This document shows positions 1-11,897 of a stretch of DNA of 64,000 nt, piece after piece; the first letter of the stretch is position 1; each line of letters opens with the position of its first letter. The notes beneath the pieces are model-generated. The model saw only the letters and a list, made by a program, of their open reading frames with translations. It searched no databases and was not told the DNA's origin. Position numbers and translations under genes: made by a program. Source of the stretch: Cyrtodaria siliqua. Taxonomy: Eukaryota > Mollusca > Bivalvia > Adapedonta > Hiatellidae. The stretch covers positions 62,001-126,000 of the forward strand of contig JAWPHD010004487.1 of NCBI GenBank assembly GCA_037043455.1. The letters run 5' to 3'.

Positions 1-143
1 CAAATCCCCATTGAGTCCTGTACATTATATTCCAAGATTTCTAGTATGTCATGTAGTGTTCAAACTAAGATTCACTTACATATTCTTAGTGATATGCCCT
101 TCTTCTCTAGAAAAATGCTTAGATAAGTAGGGCTCATGTGGTA
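1..143. repeat. Dispersed sequence shared with 9249-9403
   Basis: This stretch aligns by eye along its whole length with 9249-9403 (shared words include ACATATTCTTAGTGATAT and GATAAGTAGGG). In both places it sits directly beside PLE-derived sequence, so it is either an internal or terminal part of that element or a common flank. I see no coding potential in it. Confidence 0.55.
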
Positions 144-434
144 TTTAAGAAAGATCTTTGAACAAACTGCATTCAATCCATTGAGGATTTTAATATTAAA
201 TGATGTCGTAGAGAACACGCTGACCCTCACTCCCTTTCTACTTGGAAAAATACTATTTTTAACATTAAAGATACCCGTATTAACTTCTATACGGCTAACC
301 CCTCCCTACTACTCACGAGATCTTCACTCATTTCGTAATTTAAAATCGGGAATCCAGTAATTTCATACGTTTGTTTTAGTTCCTGCTGATCAAGCAGCTA
401 ATAATATAATTATTGTTTGACGCCTCCATTACCA
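142..434 (+). mobile_element. Penelope-like element copy A, middle domain (5' part)
   Basis: Frameshifted coding remnant of a PLE reverse transcriptase, upstream of the RT fingers. Read across small frameshifts it gives the stretch ending in a V-P-A-D-Q-A-A-N-N motif, followed by I-I-V, an in-frame TGA at 417-419 and then R-L-H-Y. The same motif and the same TGA occur in the better copy at 41.2 kb. The copy is cut at 434 by a hAT-like insertion and resumes at 2801. It is non-functional. Confidence 0.65.
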
Positions 435-1625
435 CAGGGTAGAAACATTAACTGTATCCCCTCCCGGATGTTGCGATGTGATTTTTAAATGGCGACCTAG
501 AGCAAGTAAACATCCGTAATGAAAAGGTAAATTTTAAACAGTTTTTATCGATAAACAGTAATCAAATGATAATTGATAGCTAGCAGAGACATTCATTGTT
601 TCATACCTCTAGAATATATCATGTGACAGGATAACATTTTAGTAAAAAAGCATTATAATCACCTACAACTTCGGGAATTGACACGGCCTCGTGCAGAATA
701 ACTAGGCTATTCTCGAAAGAAATCTATTATTTAGAATTATTCATACACGGGATTTGTGCTTCAGGGTATAAATCATGCATACGCTATACACAGCATTGCC
801 TATGTTGTGTCCTTTACTCAGACATAAAGCAAAACTTCGTTCATGTGTATTGTTCATACTGCATGACTTCTTGCCAGATATTAATAATCATTTGTATGAC
901 TTCTTGCGATGGTAATGTATGCCTTCTTGCGATTTAATATAATTGATTTCTGGTGTTAATTTGGTTAAAATGTAATGTTTAGATATACTATAATACTTAA
1001 AAGTGGACATTCGGTCTCTTAAAGACGATTTCTGTAGTTTCCATTGCCTGTCTTTTGGTTAAAAACGTTTTTTTGGAAATTCACATTTTTTTGGCATAAA
1101 ATTTTAAAGGATAGACTGAACCATATGATTGGAATGTTGAAAACAAATAACAGGAGGTTTTAGTTATTTTGTTGGGGTTGAAACACCCTTTCTTTGGTGA
1201 TTTCGACATTTTTGCCTAATCTTGTCATCAAAAGCCGTGTTTTCATTCCTTGAAGATGAATTGTGATCTCTTTTTTATTTTTAAAAAGCTTTAGCAATGC
1301 AATATTTCCTAGTTTTTATTCCATAACTTGGTTTCTTAGATCGAAGTCTTACGAAAATAAATCAGATATTTCAATGGTAGGACACAAACTATAGAAATCT
1401 TCTTTAACCGGGTGTAAGTCAATACAATTAATGCAGTTTTTCCGAATTCCTGAATGGCTGACTCATCTGCGATGATGTTCTAAAAATATCACCGATTGCT
1501 GTGTTGACTATACATGTAGTTACTTATACACAACGTGCTGTTAGTTTGTACATCAGAATTTCATTTGAACTTTTTCAATTAGTGCCTCGGTTATTATTAT
1601 AAAGCCCGTATTCAGGCTTCGAAAT

Positions 1626-2045
1626 TTACTTATTATACCCCCAACCCCCCGAACAACGGAGTTGTAAGTGGGGTATACTGGAATCGACTTGTCCGTCTGT
1701 CTGTCCTTGACACATTCTTGTTCGCGCTATTTCTCAGCAACCACTGGCTGGAATTCAATGAAACTTCATGGGAAGCTTCACTACCAAGAGGAGATGCGTA
1801 TATTATCAGCATGTTCCGGCTCGATGATTTTTCACAGAGTTATGGCCCTTAAATTTGGTTTTGTTATATATAGTATACTATGGAACAGTTATTGTCCGGG
1901 CTATTTCTCAGCAACCACTGGATGGAATTCAATGAAACATCATGGGAAGCTTCACTACCAAGAGGAGCTGCGCATGTTGTCAGCATGTTCCCGTTCGATG
2001 TTTTTCACAGAGTTATGGCCCTTTGATTTGGCTATATAGTATACT
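1626..2045 (+). repeat. Two-unit repeat fragment (GGGGTATACTGG family)
   Basis: The segment begins with an AC-rich and then GT-rich hairpin-like lead (CCCCCAAC...AGTGGGGTATACTGG), followed by GTCC-rich sequence. Two copies of a roughly 185-bp core follow, containing CTATTTCTCAGCAACCACTGG and AGCTTCACTACCAAGAGGAG. It lies within the hAT-like element. The open frame through it (1668-2039) is an accident of the repeat, with no recognisable protein. Confidence 0.5.
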
Positions 2046-2261
2046 ATAACACGATTTGTATTCCTTCGGCACAATTTTGAAATCTTTCGAGTATGATACT
2101 ATTTGTTTTGTATTTAAATCATATTTGGAAATTTTAACTTTTACATTGCAGTCCTCGTGGTTTTCTGTACAATGGTTAATAGATTCACTAAAGTCTTTCG
2201 TCGAATGGTCACAGTAAATACATCTATATTCTTCCATTTTACCTGAAAAAGACGAAAACAT
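2013..2261 (-). pseudogene. Small C2H2 zinc-finger-like ORF fragment
   Basis: A short reverse-strand open frame of 82 codons inside the hAT-like insertion. From the internal Met at 2239 it reads MEEYRC-I-YC, then about 12 residues, then a His/Cys/His cluster (INHCTENHED), i.e. a single C2H2-type finger. A lysine- and tyrosine-rich stretch follows. A pyrimidine-rich AG acceptor-like sequence precedes the ATG. Similar one-finger N termini occur in transposase-like mollusc proteins, so it may be a remnant of the carrier transposon's protein. It runs into the neighbouring repeat at its 3' end. The function is not established. Confidence 0.35.
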
Positions 2262-2800
2262 TGACTAAATAAGTCATACACTTTTCTCAAAATCACAATA
2301 AAAAATTCGCAATAAGTCATACAAATTGAATTTCGGTAATCGCAATTGACATACACAATCAATGCAATAAGTCACACAGTCATTACACAAGACATCCCTC
2401 AGATTTTGGAACCGTCACACGGTAAAATAACAATATGAAAGCATTTCATACATCCGAAGTTTACCTCAATATGCTAGCTAACACGTTCTATATTAGCAAT
2501 GGTCTTAAACTTGCGTACGCTTGATGAAAATGGCTTTACACATGTCGGGGTGCCGATTTCATCAGAAAAGTCGGACGATGTTCAGTGATTTAACGTCACA
2601 TGTGCCGATTTGACATTAATAATCAGATGAGAACGTTAACGAAATCCATTAGGATAATAGCTAAAACAATTTTACTTACTGTCTTCAAGATATAATCCAA
2701 GTAACAAATACTTTTTTAACCACGTGTTTTCGCTTTACTGAGCTCGCCATTGAAATCACATCGCAACATCCGGAAGGTGATACAGTTCGTTTCTACACTG

Positions 2801-3345
2801 CGATTACGTCAATGTTTTTTCTCAGGAACTCGGGAGTACTAATTCGTATACACCAGTGCAATCTAATGAATATAATGCTATTTCGACGAATATCACTCTG
2901 TGCAAGATTTTCAAAGCTGGAATAGATGAAAGGGAAAACCGACTTTCAACGATGTACTGGATTCGCAAATTACAAAAGTAACCATATAAAGCCCGTTTTA
3001 TTTCCAATTCTAGTTCTTGCACCATTACAAATACCTCCAAACATTTAACATCCTGTCTTACTGCCGTTAAAGATCACGTTAAACAATAGTGTGCTAAAGC
3101 TTATGGAAACTCTGGTATTAAATTAATTTGGTCTATTAAAATTCAGTCGACGCTCTTGATACAATTTGCAATAAACGTCAAGCTTCACCTATACGTACTT
3201 ATGGTTTTACATTTAATACAACTTTACCACACTACCTTATCAAAGACAAGCTTATTGGTCTCTTTCAAAAAACGTTTGCTGGGGAAATAATACATTTGTT
3301 TGGCCTGTTACAATATTAAAGTGATTTTTACTCACAGCAGATAGG
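2801..3345 (+). mobile_element. Penelope-like element copy A, RT fingers/palm remnant
   Basis: Continuation of copy A after the hAT-like insertion. It encodes a decayed version of the block with the T-M-Y-W-I-x-K-L motif, the S-N-S-S-S-C-T-I-T motif and T-S-C-L-T-A-V-K-D-H-V, with stop codons (for example Q-stop-C-A-K). It ends where copy B begins, at a GCAGTTTGAC junction: copy A would be expected to read GGCAGTTTAGAC here, and copy B restarts at GTTTGACGACTCC. The two partial copies are therefore joined head-to-tail at a short microhomology. Confidence 0.65.
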
Positions 3346-5330
3346 CAGTTTGACGACTCCATTACGTCAATTTTTTATCTCAGAACTCGGGAATACTAAT
3401 TCGCATAGTCCAGTGCAATCTACTGAAGATAATGTTGTTTCGACGCAAATCACTAAGTACAAGATGTTCAAGGCTGGAATAGAGGAAAAGCAAAACAGAC
3501 TTCCAACGATGTACTGGATTCCAAAATTACACAAACATCCATATACATACCGTTTTATTTCCAATTCTAGATCTTGCACTACTACAAATATCTTTAAACG
3601 TTTAAAAATTTGTCTTGCTGCCGTCAAACAATATTGTGCTAAAGCTTATGAAAACTCTGGGATTATTTTTTTGGTTTACTAAAAATTCAGGCGACGTTAT
3701 TACTAAAATTTGCAATAAATGTCATGCTTCATCTTTAAGTACTTATGATTTTCTACGTTATATACAACTTTACCACACAACCTTATCAAAAACGAGCTTA
3801 TTGCTCTCATTCAAACAGTTTTTGCTAGGGTAAATACCAAATGTTTGGCCTGTAACAATATTAAAGCGTTCTTTACTAACAGTAGTTTGGACAATTACTC
3901 TATGTGACTTGCCATGAAGTTATGAGTCACTTATTTTTCTAATAAATAGTATTTGTCAGGTATGGAACTATCGTTTATAGACAAAGTGTTTGTATCCCTC
4001 TGGGTACGAACTGTGCACTCCTTGTCGCACATTTTATATTGCTATGAAATATATTTCATGTTGAGTCTTTCACCACCCGGGCAGATGTTATTGAAGCCTT
4101 TAATGACACCTCTCGATATTTGGATGACAGACTGAACAACATTGCAAATCCTTTCTTTTCTACTATGTTGAATAATATATATTCTAAAGAACTTCAACTT
4201 AACAAAGCTAATATTTCTGATACTAACGCTTCTTTTCTCGATTTACATCACTCTATTGAAAATGGTGAAATAATTAACAAATCTATGACAAGAGAGGTGA
4301 TTTTAATTTTAATATTGTTATATATGTTTCCCGAGCAACTTCTTAGGGGGTCTATGTATCTCAACTTATTCGTTTTTCTTGTACTCGAGATGAGGATTTT
4401 ACTATTCGTAATCGTTGTAGAACTAAAAAGCTACTCAATCAGGGCTACGATTACCATACACTTTGTAAAACTTTTCAAACTTTTATTATCGTAACCCTTC
4501 TTTTTATATATAAAAGTAATTTAAAAACTCTCTTGCGACAAGGACTATCACAACCTGACTTCTGTGTTGACGTGATTTACAAACTTCGTAAGATCCTTGG
4601 TCATGATCACTTCCATACTATCGTTGTTAAACGTGTTAAAATGTTTATCAAAATATGTTATGAACCTATCAATTTGCAACGCACTGCATGCTTGTTGGTG
4701 GACCCATTTACAGTTCGACACTATGCTTTCCCCTTTAATTGTCCGATGACCGGACAGGCTGTGTACCCTATAATGACGTTTACCTAAAGCCCAAAAGGAC
4801 GGTGACGTTTTATGTTTGTCTGCAATCTTGTCTTGTCGTGCCGTCAATGGTTTATTCTCTTGTTACTCTGGCTTCTGCCAAGTCACTGAGTACCTTCTTT
4901 GTGGATTTATTGGCTATTGTTTCTTGTATTGCTATACACGAACATCTGAGTTTGTGTTTCACTTATATTGCCTATTAATGCTGCCATGTTGCTTAGAGAA
5001 TAGTTCATGGTGGGGATTTCTTTATTTACACTGTCCTGTTTTATTGGGATGAAAGTGGGGTAAGTGTGTGGTTTGGTGCACCCTACAACCTGGCTTACAT
5101 CCCCAGTGACTTTTTTTGCCACTGACTGTTTCAAGGCGGTAAACCTATTTTCAACCCTGTTTGTGTTTGTGACGTCATATGCCTTTATTCCTTATTAACA
5201 TTGCCATTCATGTTTGTCGTTTTTCGTGTTTTTGGGTTTACTGTGTTCTGTGAAAGCTGCATTTCTTGTTTGACTTTTATACTTATTTTTCTAAAGGGAC
5301 ACAATGCAATCTTTAAACTCATGTCATCCT
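3346..5330 (+). mobile_element. Penelope-like element copy B, RT plus 3' region
   Basis: A second, head-to-tail PLE remnant. Recognisable pieces, in order: the Y-W-I-P-K-L-H-K motif near 3514-3540, a decayed motif B region, R-Y-L-D-D reduced to R-Y-L-D-D/R near 4110-4130, E-L-Q-L-N-K-A-N near 4190-4215, G-L-S-Q-P-D-F near 4545, and the terminal T-A-C-L-L-V-D-P-F-T-V-R-H-Y block at 4685-4735. A non-coding 3' tail to about 5330 matches the tails of the 41 and 47 kb copies. Several frameshifts; not functional. Confidence 0.7.
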
Positions 5331-5502
5331 GTTGTTTTTTCTACAGAACTTGCACGTGTTTAATCATTAATAGTAATTAATAGAATAGTATAAAGCAAAT
5401 TGTTTATGCATATTGTGAACTGTCAATCATCATCGTGGCACCAATCAGATATTTGAACTGATTGTAGAATAAGATGAAAACATTATAACTCGTTTTTAGC
5501 TG
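5331..5502. other. AT-rich spacer
   Basis: No gene or repeat is recognised between the PLE tail and the tandem-core element. Confidence 0.5.
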
Positions 5503-7494
5503 CTCTACTTATCAAAGATCATCAGAGCTTATGCCGTGGTGCAGTGTACGTCGTCCGTCTGTCCGTCCGTAAACATGTTTTGTAGCGACTACTCCTCTGG
5601 AACTACTGGATGAATTTCCATGAACATTTTCAGAAATGTTGCCCATTAAGCCTAGTTGATCCAAGCAGAAATTTATGTTGATGTAAATAAAATTCAAGAA
5701 GGCCGCCATGGCTAAAAAAACTATTTTAAAAAACAAGATTGTAGCAACTACTTCCTGAAAACTATAAATGATCTTGATATGGGATTTTTTTCTAAAATGA
5801 TCAACATGGCATGCTATTGAACCTCAAAAAATATCTTTTGATTATACATTAACATGGCCATCTTTGTTTACATAGAGTTATATAGCAAAAACTTGTAGCG
5901 ACTACTTCTCTGAAACTACTTGCCGGATTTTCATGAAACTTCACAGGAATGTTGCTCTTCATGTCTAGTCGATCCTAGCAACATTTCAGGCCTGAAGACA
6001 ATTCAAGATGGTCGCCATGGCTGGGAATATATTTTAATATAACAAATTTGTAACGACTACTTCCTGAAAACTATATGTGATATTGATATGGGACGTTTTC
6101 TAAAATGATCAGCATGACATGGTGTTGGTTATTCTCAACAATTGTTTAGATTCGACATTAAACATGGCTACCAGCGGCCATCTTTGTTTACATAGAGTTA
6201 TATAGACAGAAAATGTAGCGATTACTCCTATGAAACTACTCTATGGATTTTCATGAAACTTCACAGGAATGTTGCTTAAGATGTCTAGTTGGTCCCAACA
6301 AAATGTTAAGCCTACCGAAAATTCAAGATGGCCGCCACGGCTAAAAATAAATTAAAAACAAACACATTTGTAGCGACTACTTCTTGAAAACTAAACTATA
6401 AATGATATTGATATGGGACTTACAAAGAGTTATGTAGTAAAATCGTGTAGTGACAAATCCGCTGAAACTACTTGACGGACATTCATGAAACTTGAAAGGA
6501 ATGTTGCTCTTGATATCTACTTGATTCCTAGTTTCAGGTTGGCCGGAAATTTAAGGTAGGCGCTACGGCTAAAAAATATATTTTTAAAAAACAAATTTGC
6601 ATCGACTACTTCTTGACAACTACAAGTGATATTGATATGGGACTTTTTCTAAAATGATCAGCATGACATAATGTTGGTCATAGTCGAAAATCATTTGATT
6701 CAACTTTAAACATGGTTGCCAGCGGCCATCTTTGTTTACATAGAGTTATATAGTAAAAGCGTGTAGCGACTACACCTTTGAAACTACTTTCCGGATGTTT
6801 ATGAAACTTCACAGAAAGATTGCTCTTGATATCTTCTTAATCCTAGCAACATTTCAGGTAGGTCGCAATTTCAAAATGGCTGCCACCGCTAAACGTACAT
6901 TTTTAAAAAAACAAATTTGTAGCAACTACTTCTTGAAAACTATAAGTGATATTGATATGGGACTTTTTCTAAAATGATCAGCATGACATGTTGTTGGTCC
7001 TTGTTGAACATGATTCAACATTAAATATGGCTGCCGTGGCCATCTTCGGTTACATAGAGTTATACAGTAAAAGCGTGTAGCGACTACTCCTCTGAAACTA
7101 CTTGACGGATTTTCATGAAACTTCACAGGAATGTTGATTTTGATATCTACTTGATCCTAGCAACATTTCAGGTCGGAAATTCAAGGTGTCTAAAAGTAGA
7201 TTTTTAAAAAAACAAATTTGTATCGACTACTTCTTGCAAACTGTAACTGATATTGATATGGGACTTGTCCTAAAATGATCAGCACGACATGATGTTGATG
7301 TTGAAAATTATTTTGATTCAACATTAAATATGGCTGCCGCGGCCATCTTTGTTTACATAGAGTTATATAGTAAAAACTTGTAGCGACAACTCCTCTGAAA
7401 CTACTTGACAGATTTTCCATGAAACTTCACAGGAATGCTGATCTAGCTTTCAAAAGCATATAAGTAGAACTTCAAGGCCATTGCCCTCTTGTTT
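5503..7494 (+). mobile_element. Tandem-core non-autonomous element, about six core units
   Basis: The left end is TTTTTAGCTGCTCTACTTATC with a short hairpin (GATCA...CAGAGC), followed by a GTCC-rich stretch. About six diverged copies of a roughly 310-bp core follow, each containing GTAGCGACTAC, ACTACTTGACGGATTTTCAT, CAAGATGGCCGCCA and CATCTTTGTTTACATAGAG. The right end is CTTCAAGGCCATTGCCCTCTTGTTT. Copies with the same ends and 3-4 cores lie at 24866, 33423 and 48472. The layout (simple-sequence stretch plus tandem cores between short ends) resembles bivalve pearl/HINE elements, which are mobilised by Helentron-type transposons; that assignment is inference. Confidence 0.5.
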
Positions 7495-8486
7495 AAATTC
7501 AGTACCTGATAAACATTTCAAGATTGTCTTGTGTCTCTTTAAACACCAATATAATTAATTTATCTTACGTGACTTCATTGAATAGTTATATACAAGTCCG
7601 ATGTTTTAGTTTTGGTTCAGTGTTACAAGAACATTTATTTATTTATAACTAGTTTTGTTTGTAAGTGTATATTTATTGGCGGCGTATGCGAACATAACGT
7701 AAATGTACAATCGTCTCAATCGGTACTCGAACCCATGGTCTCTGGTTTACCATACCAACGTTCTAGAAACTGAACTACCAAGGACAAACAGTTGGAAATC
7801 GATTATTCATCATGTACCGGTTATATAAACAAAGGTGTTGTCTAGCGAATCCAGATCGCACCGGAATTATGGTCCTTTGATTGTTGAAATTTGACGATGT
7901 TTGCGGTTACCGCCCAATGACTTCAATATTTATAATCCAATCTTGATGAAACTTTAGGATAATGTAAATGGGCAAATATCTCGGCCAAGTTCGATAACCA
8001 GCTATAATGCTCCTTTAACGCCTGAGTTATGTCGCTCGGATATTTGAAAATTGACGACCTTTGCGGTTTCCACTCAATACATTTATTATTATATTCCGAT
8101 GTGGTTACAAATTTGGGACAACGTTTACGGACGTAATGTCTTTGCCATGTTTGATAAACAGCCAGATCACACATATAAAGCTAGAGTTATAGCTCTTTGA
8201 CTTTATATGCCCTACATCAACAAGGCGATATTTGTAAATATGTTATCAGAAGATATCACGTGTTTGTCATGTGTGATAGCGTTATTTATCACAAGACACG
8301 GCAGCCATCTTTACATACACATCAGGTAGGGTCTATTAATTTAATTTTATTGTTACTCTTACCTGTTATACCACGCAGTTTTCGAAGTCCGTATGAACAG
8401 TAACTTACTTTTACATGTTCAGTACTTGCATTCACGCTTTGGTCGTAAAACAAAAGTGTTATTTCATAATCAGCATATAATTATCC
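7495..8486. other. Intergenic; two diverged repeat units at about 7860-8190
   Basis: No gene is recognised. Between about 7860 and 8190 there are two diverged copies of a roughly 180-bp core (AAATTTGACGATGTTTGCGG and AAATTGACGACCTTTGCGG), similar in character to the tandem-core arrays. A tRNA-like patch lies at 7712-7790. Confidence 0.4.
7712..7790 (-). pseudogene. tRNA-like sequence or SINE head
   Basis: On the reverse strand there is a B-box-like GGGTTCGAGTACC preceded by an A-box-like TTGGTAGTTCAGTT. The spacing is tRNA-like, and a possible anticodon arm (TTGGT, 7-base loop, ACCAG) would carry a GGT anticodon. The T-arm pairs poorly and I cannot see a clean acceptor stem. It is therefore more likely a tRNA-derived SINE head or tRNA pseudogene than a working tRNA-Thr. 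Confidence 0.3.
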
Positions 8487-8692
8487 CAGGGGCGGACACA
8501 TGATTTGAGATTAGGGGATGTTGGTGTATGAGGTGGACATTTTTAGTACAGGGGTGAGTGCGTAATTTAAAAAAAAAACACGCTTCGACAAGCAAGAAAA
8601 CACAACGCTTTTTATGTATGAATTTTCATAACTTTTCATGTTGAAGGGAGCGCACCCCCACCAACACACACACACCCCTGGATCCGCCCATG
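8487..8692. mobile_element. Short MITE with CAGGGGCGG ends
   Basis: A 206-bp element. The left end is CAGGGGCGGACACATG; the right end, read in reverse, is CATGGGCGGATCCAGGGG. They form an imperfect terminal inverted repeat. The pentamer TATCC precedes the left end and follows the right end and may be the target-site duplication. The interior has an A-run and a CA-rich stretch and no coding potential. Confidence 0.5.
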
Positions 8693-9248
8693 TATCCAGT
8701 ATCCAGTATATAGATGTTTGTAATAATCTTTGAATACATTTATTACATTTCTGGCTTCGTTGAGCAATTTGATCTATTCATGCATAATATTATTCTCAAA
8801 ACAATATGTTCCATGAAGGGTAATCACTTAAATCCTTAAATCACGTGTCGCTTTGTAGGCGTGTCTTTTTGTTGTTGTATCATTTTACAGAGCTAGAACT
8901 TTCTATTCTAAGCATATTTCAGCCATACAAATTATAGATCACCAACTTGGTTTCTGAGATATTTTAAGATAAATATATGACCTATAATACATTTCTGGCG
9001 AATTACCTCTGATTTCAGTAAACCCTAAATTATGCAAAAAACAAAAGCAAGAACATTAATAACAAAAATCAATTCGAATTACATTAATTTTATTCAATCT
9101 CAATATACATGATTCCATTATATTAATATACTAAAGAAAAAAAACGCATCTCGGGAATTTCCGCTATATAATGTATATACTGCACATCCACGTATTATTC
9201 ATGGAAAACGTAAGCATGTTTATATTATATAAGTAACATGTTTACCGG
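8693..9248. other. AT-rich sequence without a recognised gene
   Basis: No gene is seen. The stretch near 9120-9190 resembles 26430-26500 (shared AAACGCA-CTCGG-AATTT block), part of a wider paralogy between 9.1-11.7 kb and 24.3-27.1 kb. Confidence 0.4.
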
Positions 9249-9403
9249 GAGTAAAACAAATCCCACTGAGTCATGTACACTATTTTCCAAGCTTTCTAGT
9301 TTCTCATTTTTCAAAATGAAGTTCAAACTAAGATTCAAATACATATTCTTAGTGATATCCCCTACCTCTCTATAAAAATGCTGTGATAAGTAGGGGTCAT
9401 GTG

Positions 9404-9560
9404 GAATTGAGATTTTGAGACTTATCGTAATATGTTTAATAAAACGAGGCCCAGGATGTTCCGTGGTAATGATCTTGATAATATAAATGTTGAAAGATCA
9501 CGTGTTATATCTCGGTAGAAATGCCAAAACATGTACCCTCTGTGTTAGTATCATTTAAAA
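9404..9560 (+). mobile_element. Penelope-like element fragment, basic linker region
   Basis: A short + strand remnant. Read across frames it gives an R/G/N-rich stretch (N-K-T-R-P-R-M-F-R-G-N) leading to S-R-V-I-S. This corresponds to the basic linker in the N-terminal PLE fragment at 51.25-51.33 kb. It faces a C-terminal fragment in the opposite orientation that begins at 9590. Confidence 0.4.
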
Positions 9561-9589
9561 GAGTTATTAAAATTAATATATCTCAGTAG

Positions 9590-10235
9590 TAGTAATGGTA
9601 GTGATATTCAAAGAGGAAATCAAAGTGGCGAACTGTATATCGGTCAACCATTAAACATGCAGTGCGTTGAAAAATGATAAAGTCATATACTCTTTTGAAG
9701 TTCTTAAATTACTTTTACACTTTAAAATTAGACCAGGGTTACGATAATAAAAAAGGTGTTTCTATGTTTGTGGTAGCCCTGATGGATAATAATTTGAAGA
9801 CAAGCAAATATAGGCCCCGTAAGAAGTAGCTCGGGGAACATCCCTCAGTTCTCTTGTTATAGATTTTCAATATAGAGACTTATGTAAATTGAGAAAGAAG
9901 CGACAGTATTAGAAGTATTAGCCTTGCTGAGTTAAAGTTCTTTGGGACAGATATTGTTAACCATATTAGAAAAGAAATTGTTGTCAATGTTCAATATGTC
10001 ATCCAGATACCGAGAGGTGTCATTAAAAGCTTCAGGTACATCTGCCTAAGTATCTTGTGAAAGACTCGACTTGAAATGTCTTTCATAGCATTACACAAAG
10101 CAAACCTGCGACAAGAGGGGCACAGTTCGTACCCATATAGTGTAATAGTCCAAACAGCTGATAGTAAAACTACAACACATGTTTTAATAGTGTTACAGGC
10201 CAAAACATAAGCTTTTTTCTCTTGCATAATGCCCG
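9590..10235 (-). mobile_element. Penelope-like element copy C, C-terminal half
   Basis: Reverse-strand PLE remnant starting at the L-A-C-N-T-I-K motif (equivalent to L-A-C-N-N-I-K at 41.75 kb). It passes the decayed G-N-P-M-G-T-N-C-A-P region (Y-G-Y-E-L-C-P) and reaches the terminal block equivalent to R-T-A-C-L-V-V-D-P-F-T-V near 9625-9670. It carries many frameshifts and stops. Together with the + fragment at 9404-9560 it forms an inverted pair. Confidence 0.6.
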
Positions 10236-11897
10236 CTACGACGTAAACGCTTCACTTTAATAGGGTTATACTATAAAAAAAACACCTAAACACGAAATAG
10301 GTATCTATAATATACTCTTCGAAATAATTTAATGCCCACAAACAAGAAAATAATAATTACTTAATCTTTAATATTATGCATTTCATATCCATATAAAAAG
10401 TTAATACATTTGGGTCAAATAACAATTGTTAAATCAATAAGTACACTTTAAAACATTACTGCAAAACTACGGTAAACTGTTCAATAATGGCACAATTAAA
10501 ACAAACAATTAAACGGTACTCAAATCGAACTATTTTGACGAATATACTAGAAGAGCTAGCCCCATATTCTCGAAACTTACTCAGCTAAAATCTTATGTTC
10601 AAGCTTAAACTTCATATATTTCCTTTAGCTGTAACTTTGTTCAGTGATTGTTTTTCTTCCCGAAACTTTCAGGACATATGTAATTGATGATTAACTCAAT
10701 TTGTGTAAAGTTTCAGATTATTCCATGACCGTTAAGTAAGATTTTTTTTTTTTATAGCTGAGCTTGAGTCTGAAATTTCAACTCAAAAGTTTCGAGAATA
10801 TGAGGCCTGGTATAGATTGTGTCAAAAGAACATAGGCCATAACTGTCGCTAGAAAAGCATTTATCGACAGACACAATAGTGTATCAGGGTGCATATTTAA
10901 AGCACAACAATGTGTAAGAAGAATTAAACCTTTTTTCATATGATATTATCTGTGACGTATTTATTTTTCCGGATAATTCCAGTTAACCTTATAAACGACA
11001 CTGGATACGAACGATCCATTCTTTACGAGCATACAGACTACATGTGAATTGTAAGTTGATTTGATTGAAAATTTGCACAATGTGGGCCTTAAACATGTGG
11101 TGCTATTGCGTAGCATTTGATGTGAATGAATTTTTATTATATTATATAATAATATATGTATATTAAAATAATTAATTTTCCAAGCACGGGACATCTAGCA
11201 AATATACTGAGCAAAATAAATGTAGCACATAAACTGCATGCACTTTTCATAGACGAGATACAAAGCCGTGTATGTTAGGCGTCATGGATACAGTGACAAT
11301 ATATATGACAAAATAATGCAACAAAGTCATTTGTAAACAAAGTCTGTGATAAAAATAAAGCAAATATGATGGGAACATACGTTAATTGGCTATCGAATAG
11401 CGTCTCATTTCAATGAAAAGGGAGGTAATTCATAATCACGAAACGTGGCGTGTATTTGTTTGAGAATAACAATCGTTTGTGAACACATGTCTGCGATTTT
11501 TTAAACAATAACAGAATAGGCAATTATTTTTAATGCCAAACATTAAATTTGTTCAAAGCAATACGTGTGTGTATTGAAATAAGTTATTTTTAATATATGG
11601 GAGATAATTCTGAAACATCGCTTAGAAAATAGTAAAATAACACATTTTTTGAAAATCACATCCTTACCTAACATTTCTAATATCGTGAAACAATTATATC
11701 AATGATCATATTATGTTTAATCTGTGTCCCTAAAAAGTTGTGCTAAACTTGTTTTTGTTCAGTATACATATATACACAAACAATTCAACTAAGGTTAACA
11801 CTAACCCTAGTTATTTTTCATTTCAAAGCAAGTATAAATATAATTGCCAATTTCCTCATTACATCACTAATCAAACGAAATGAGTTTTTACTTCTTT
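10236..11897. repeat. Old paralogue of 24.3-27.1 kb; no gene
   Basis: AT-rich sequence with no recognised gene. 10310-10500 aligns by eye with about 26920-27090. 11200-11740 aligns with 24310-24680 followed by 26180-26310. The tandem-core element present at 24866-26154 is absent here, so this copy shows the empty site. A short T run lies at 10742-10755. Confidence 0.5.

Larger units (their letters stand above)
435..2800. mobile_element. hAT-like DNA transposon inserted in PLE copy A
   Basis: The insertion is flanked by imperfect terminal inverted repeats of about 60-70 bp. The left end starts CAGGGTAGAAAC and the right end, on the reverse strand, starts CAGTGTAGAAAC; both continue into a shared GGATGTTGCGATGTGATTT block. 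The bases outside the termini (CCATTACC at 426-433, CGATTACG at 2801-2808) look like an imperfect 8-bp target-site duplication, and PLE coding sequence continues on both sides. CAG-type ends and an 8-bp duplication fit the hAT superfamily. I recognise no transposase core inside; 540-1620 is AT-rich and shows no gene. Confidence 0.6.
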
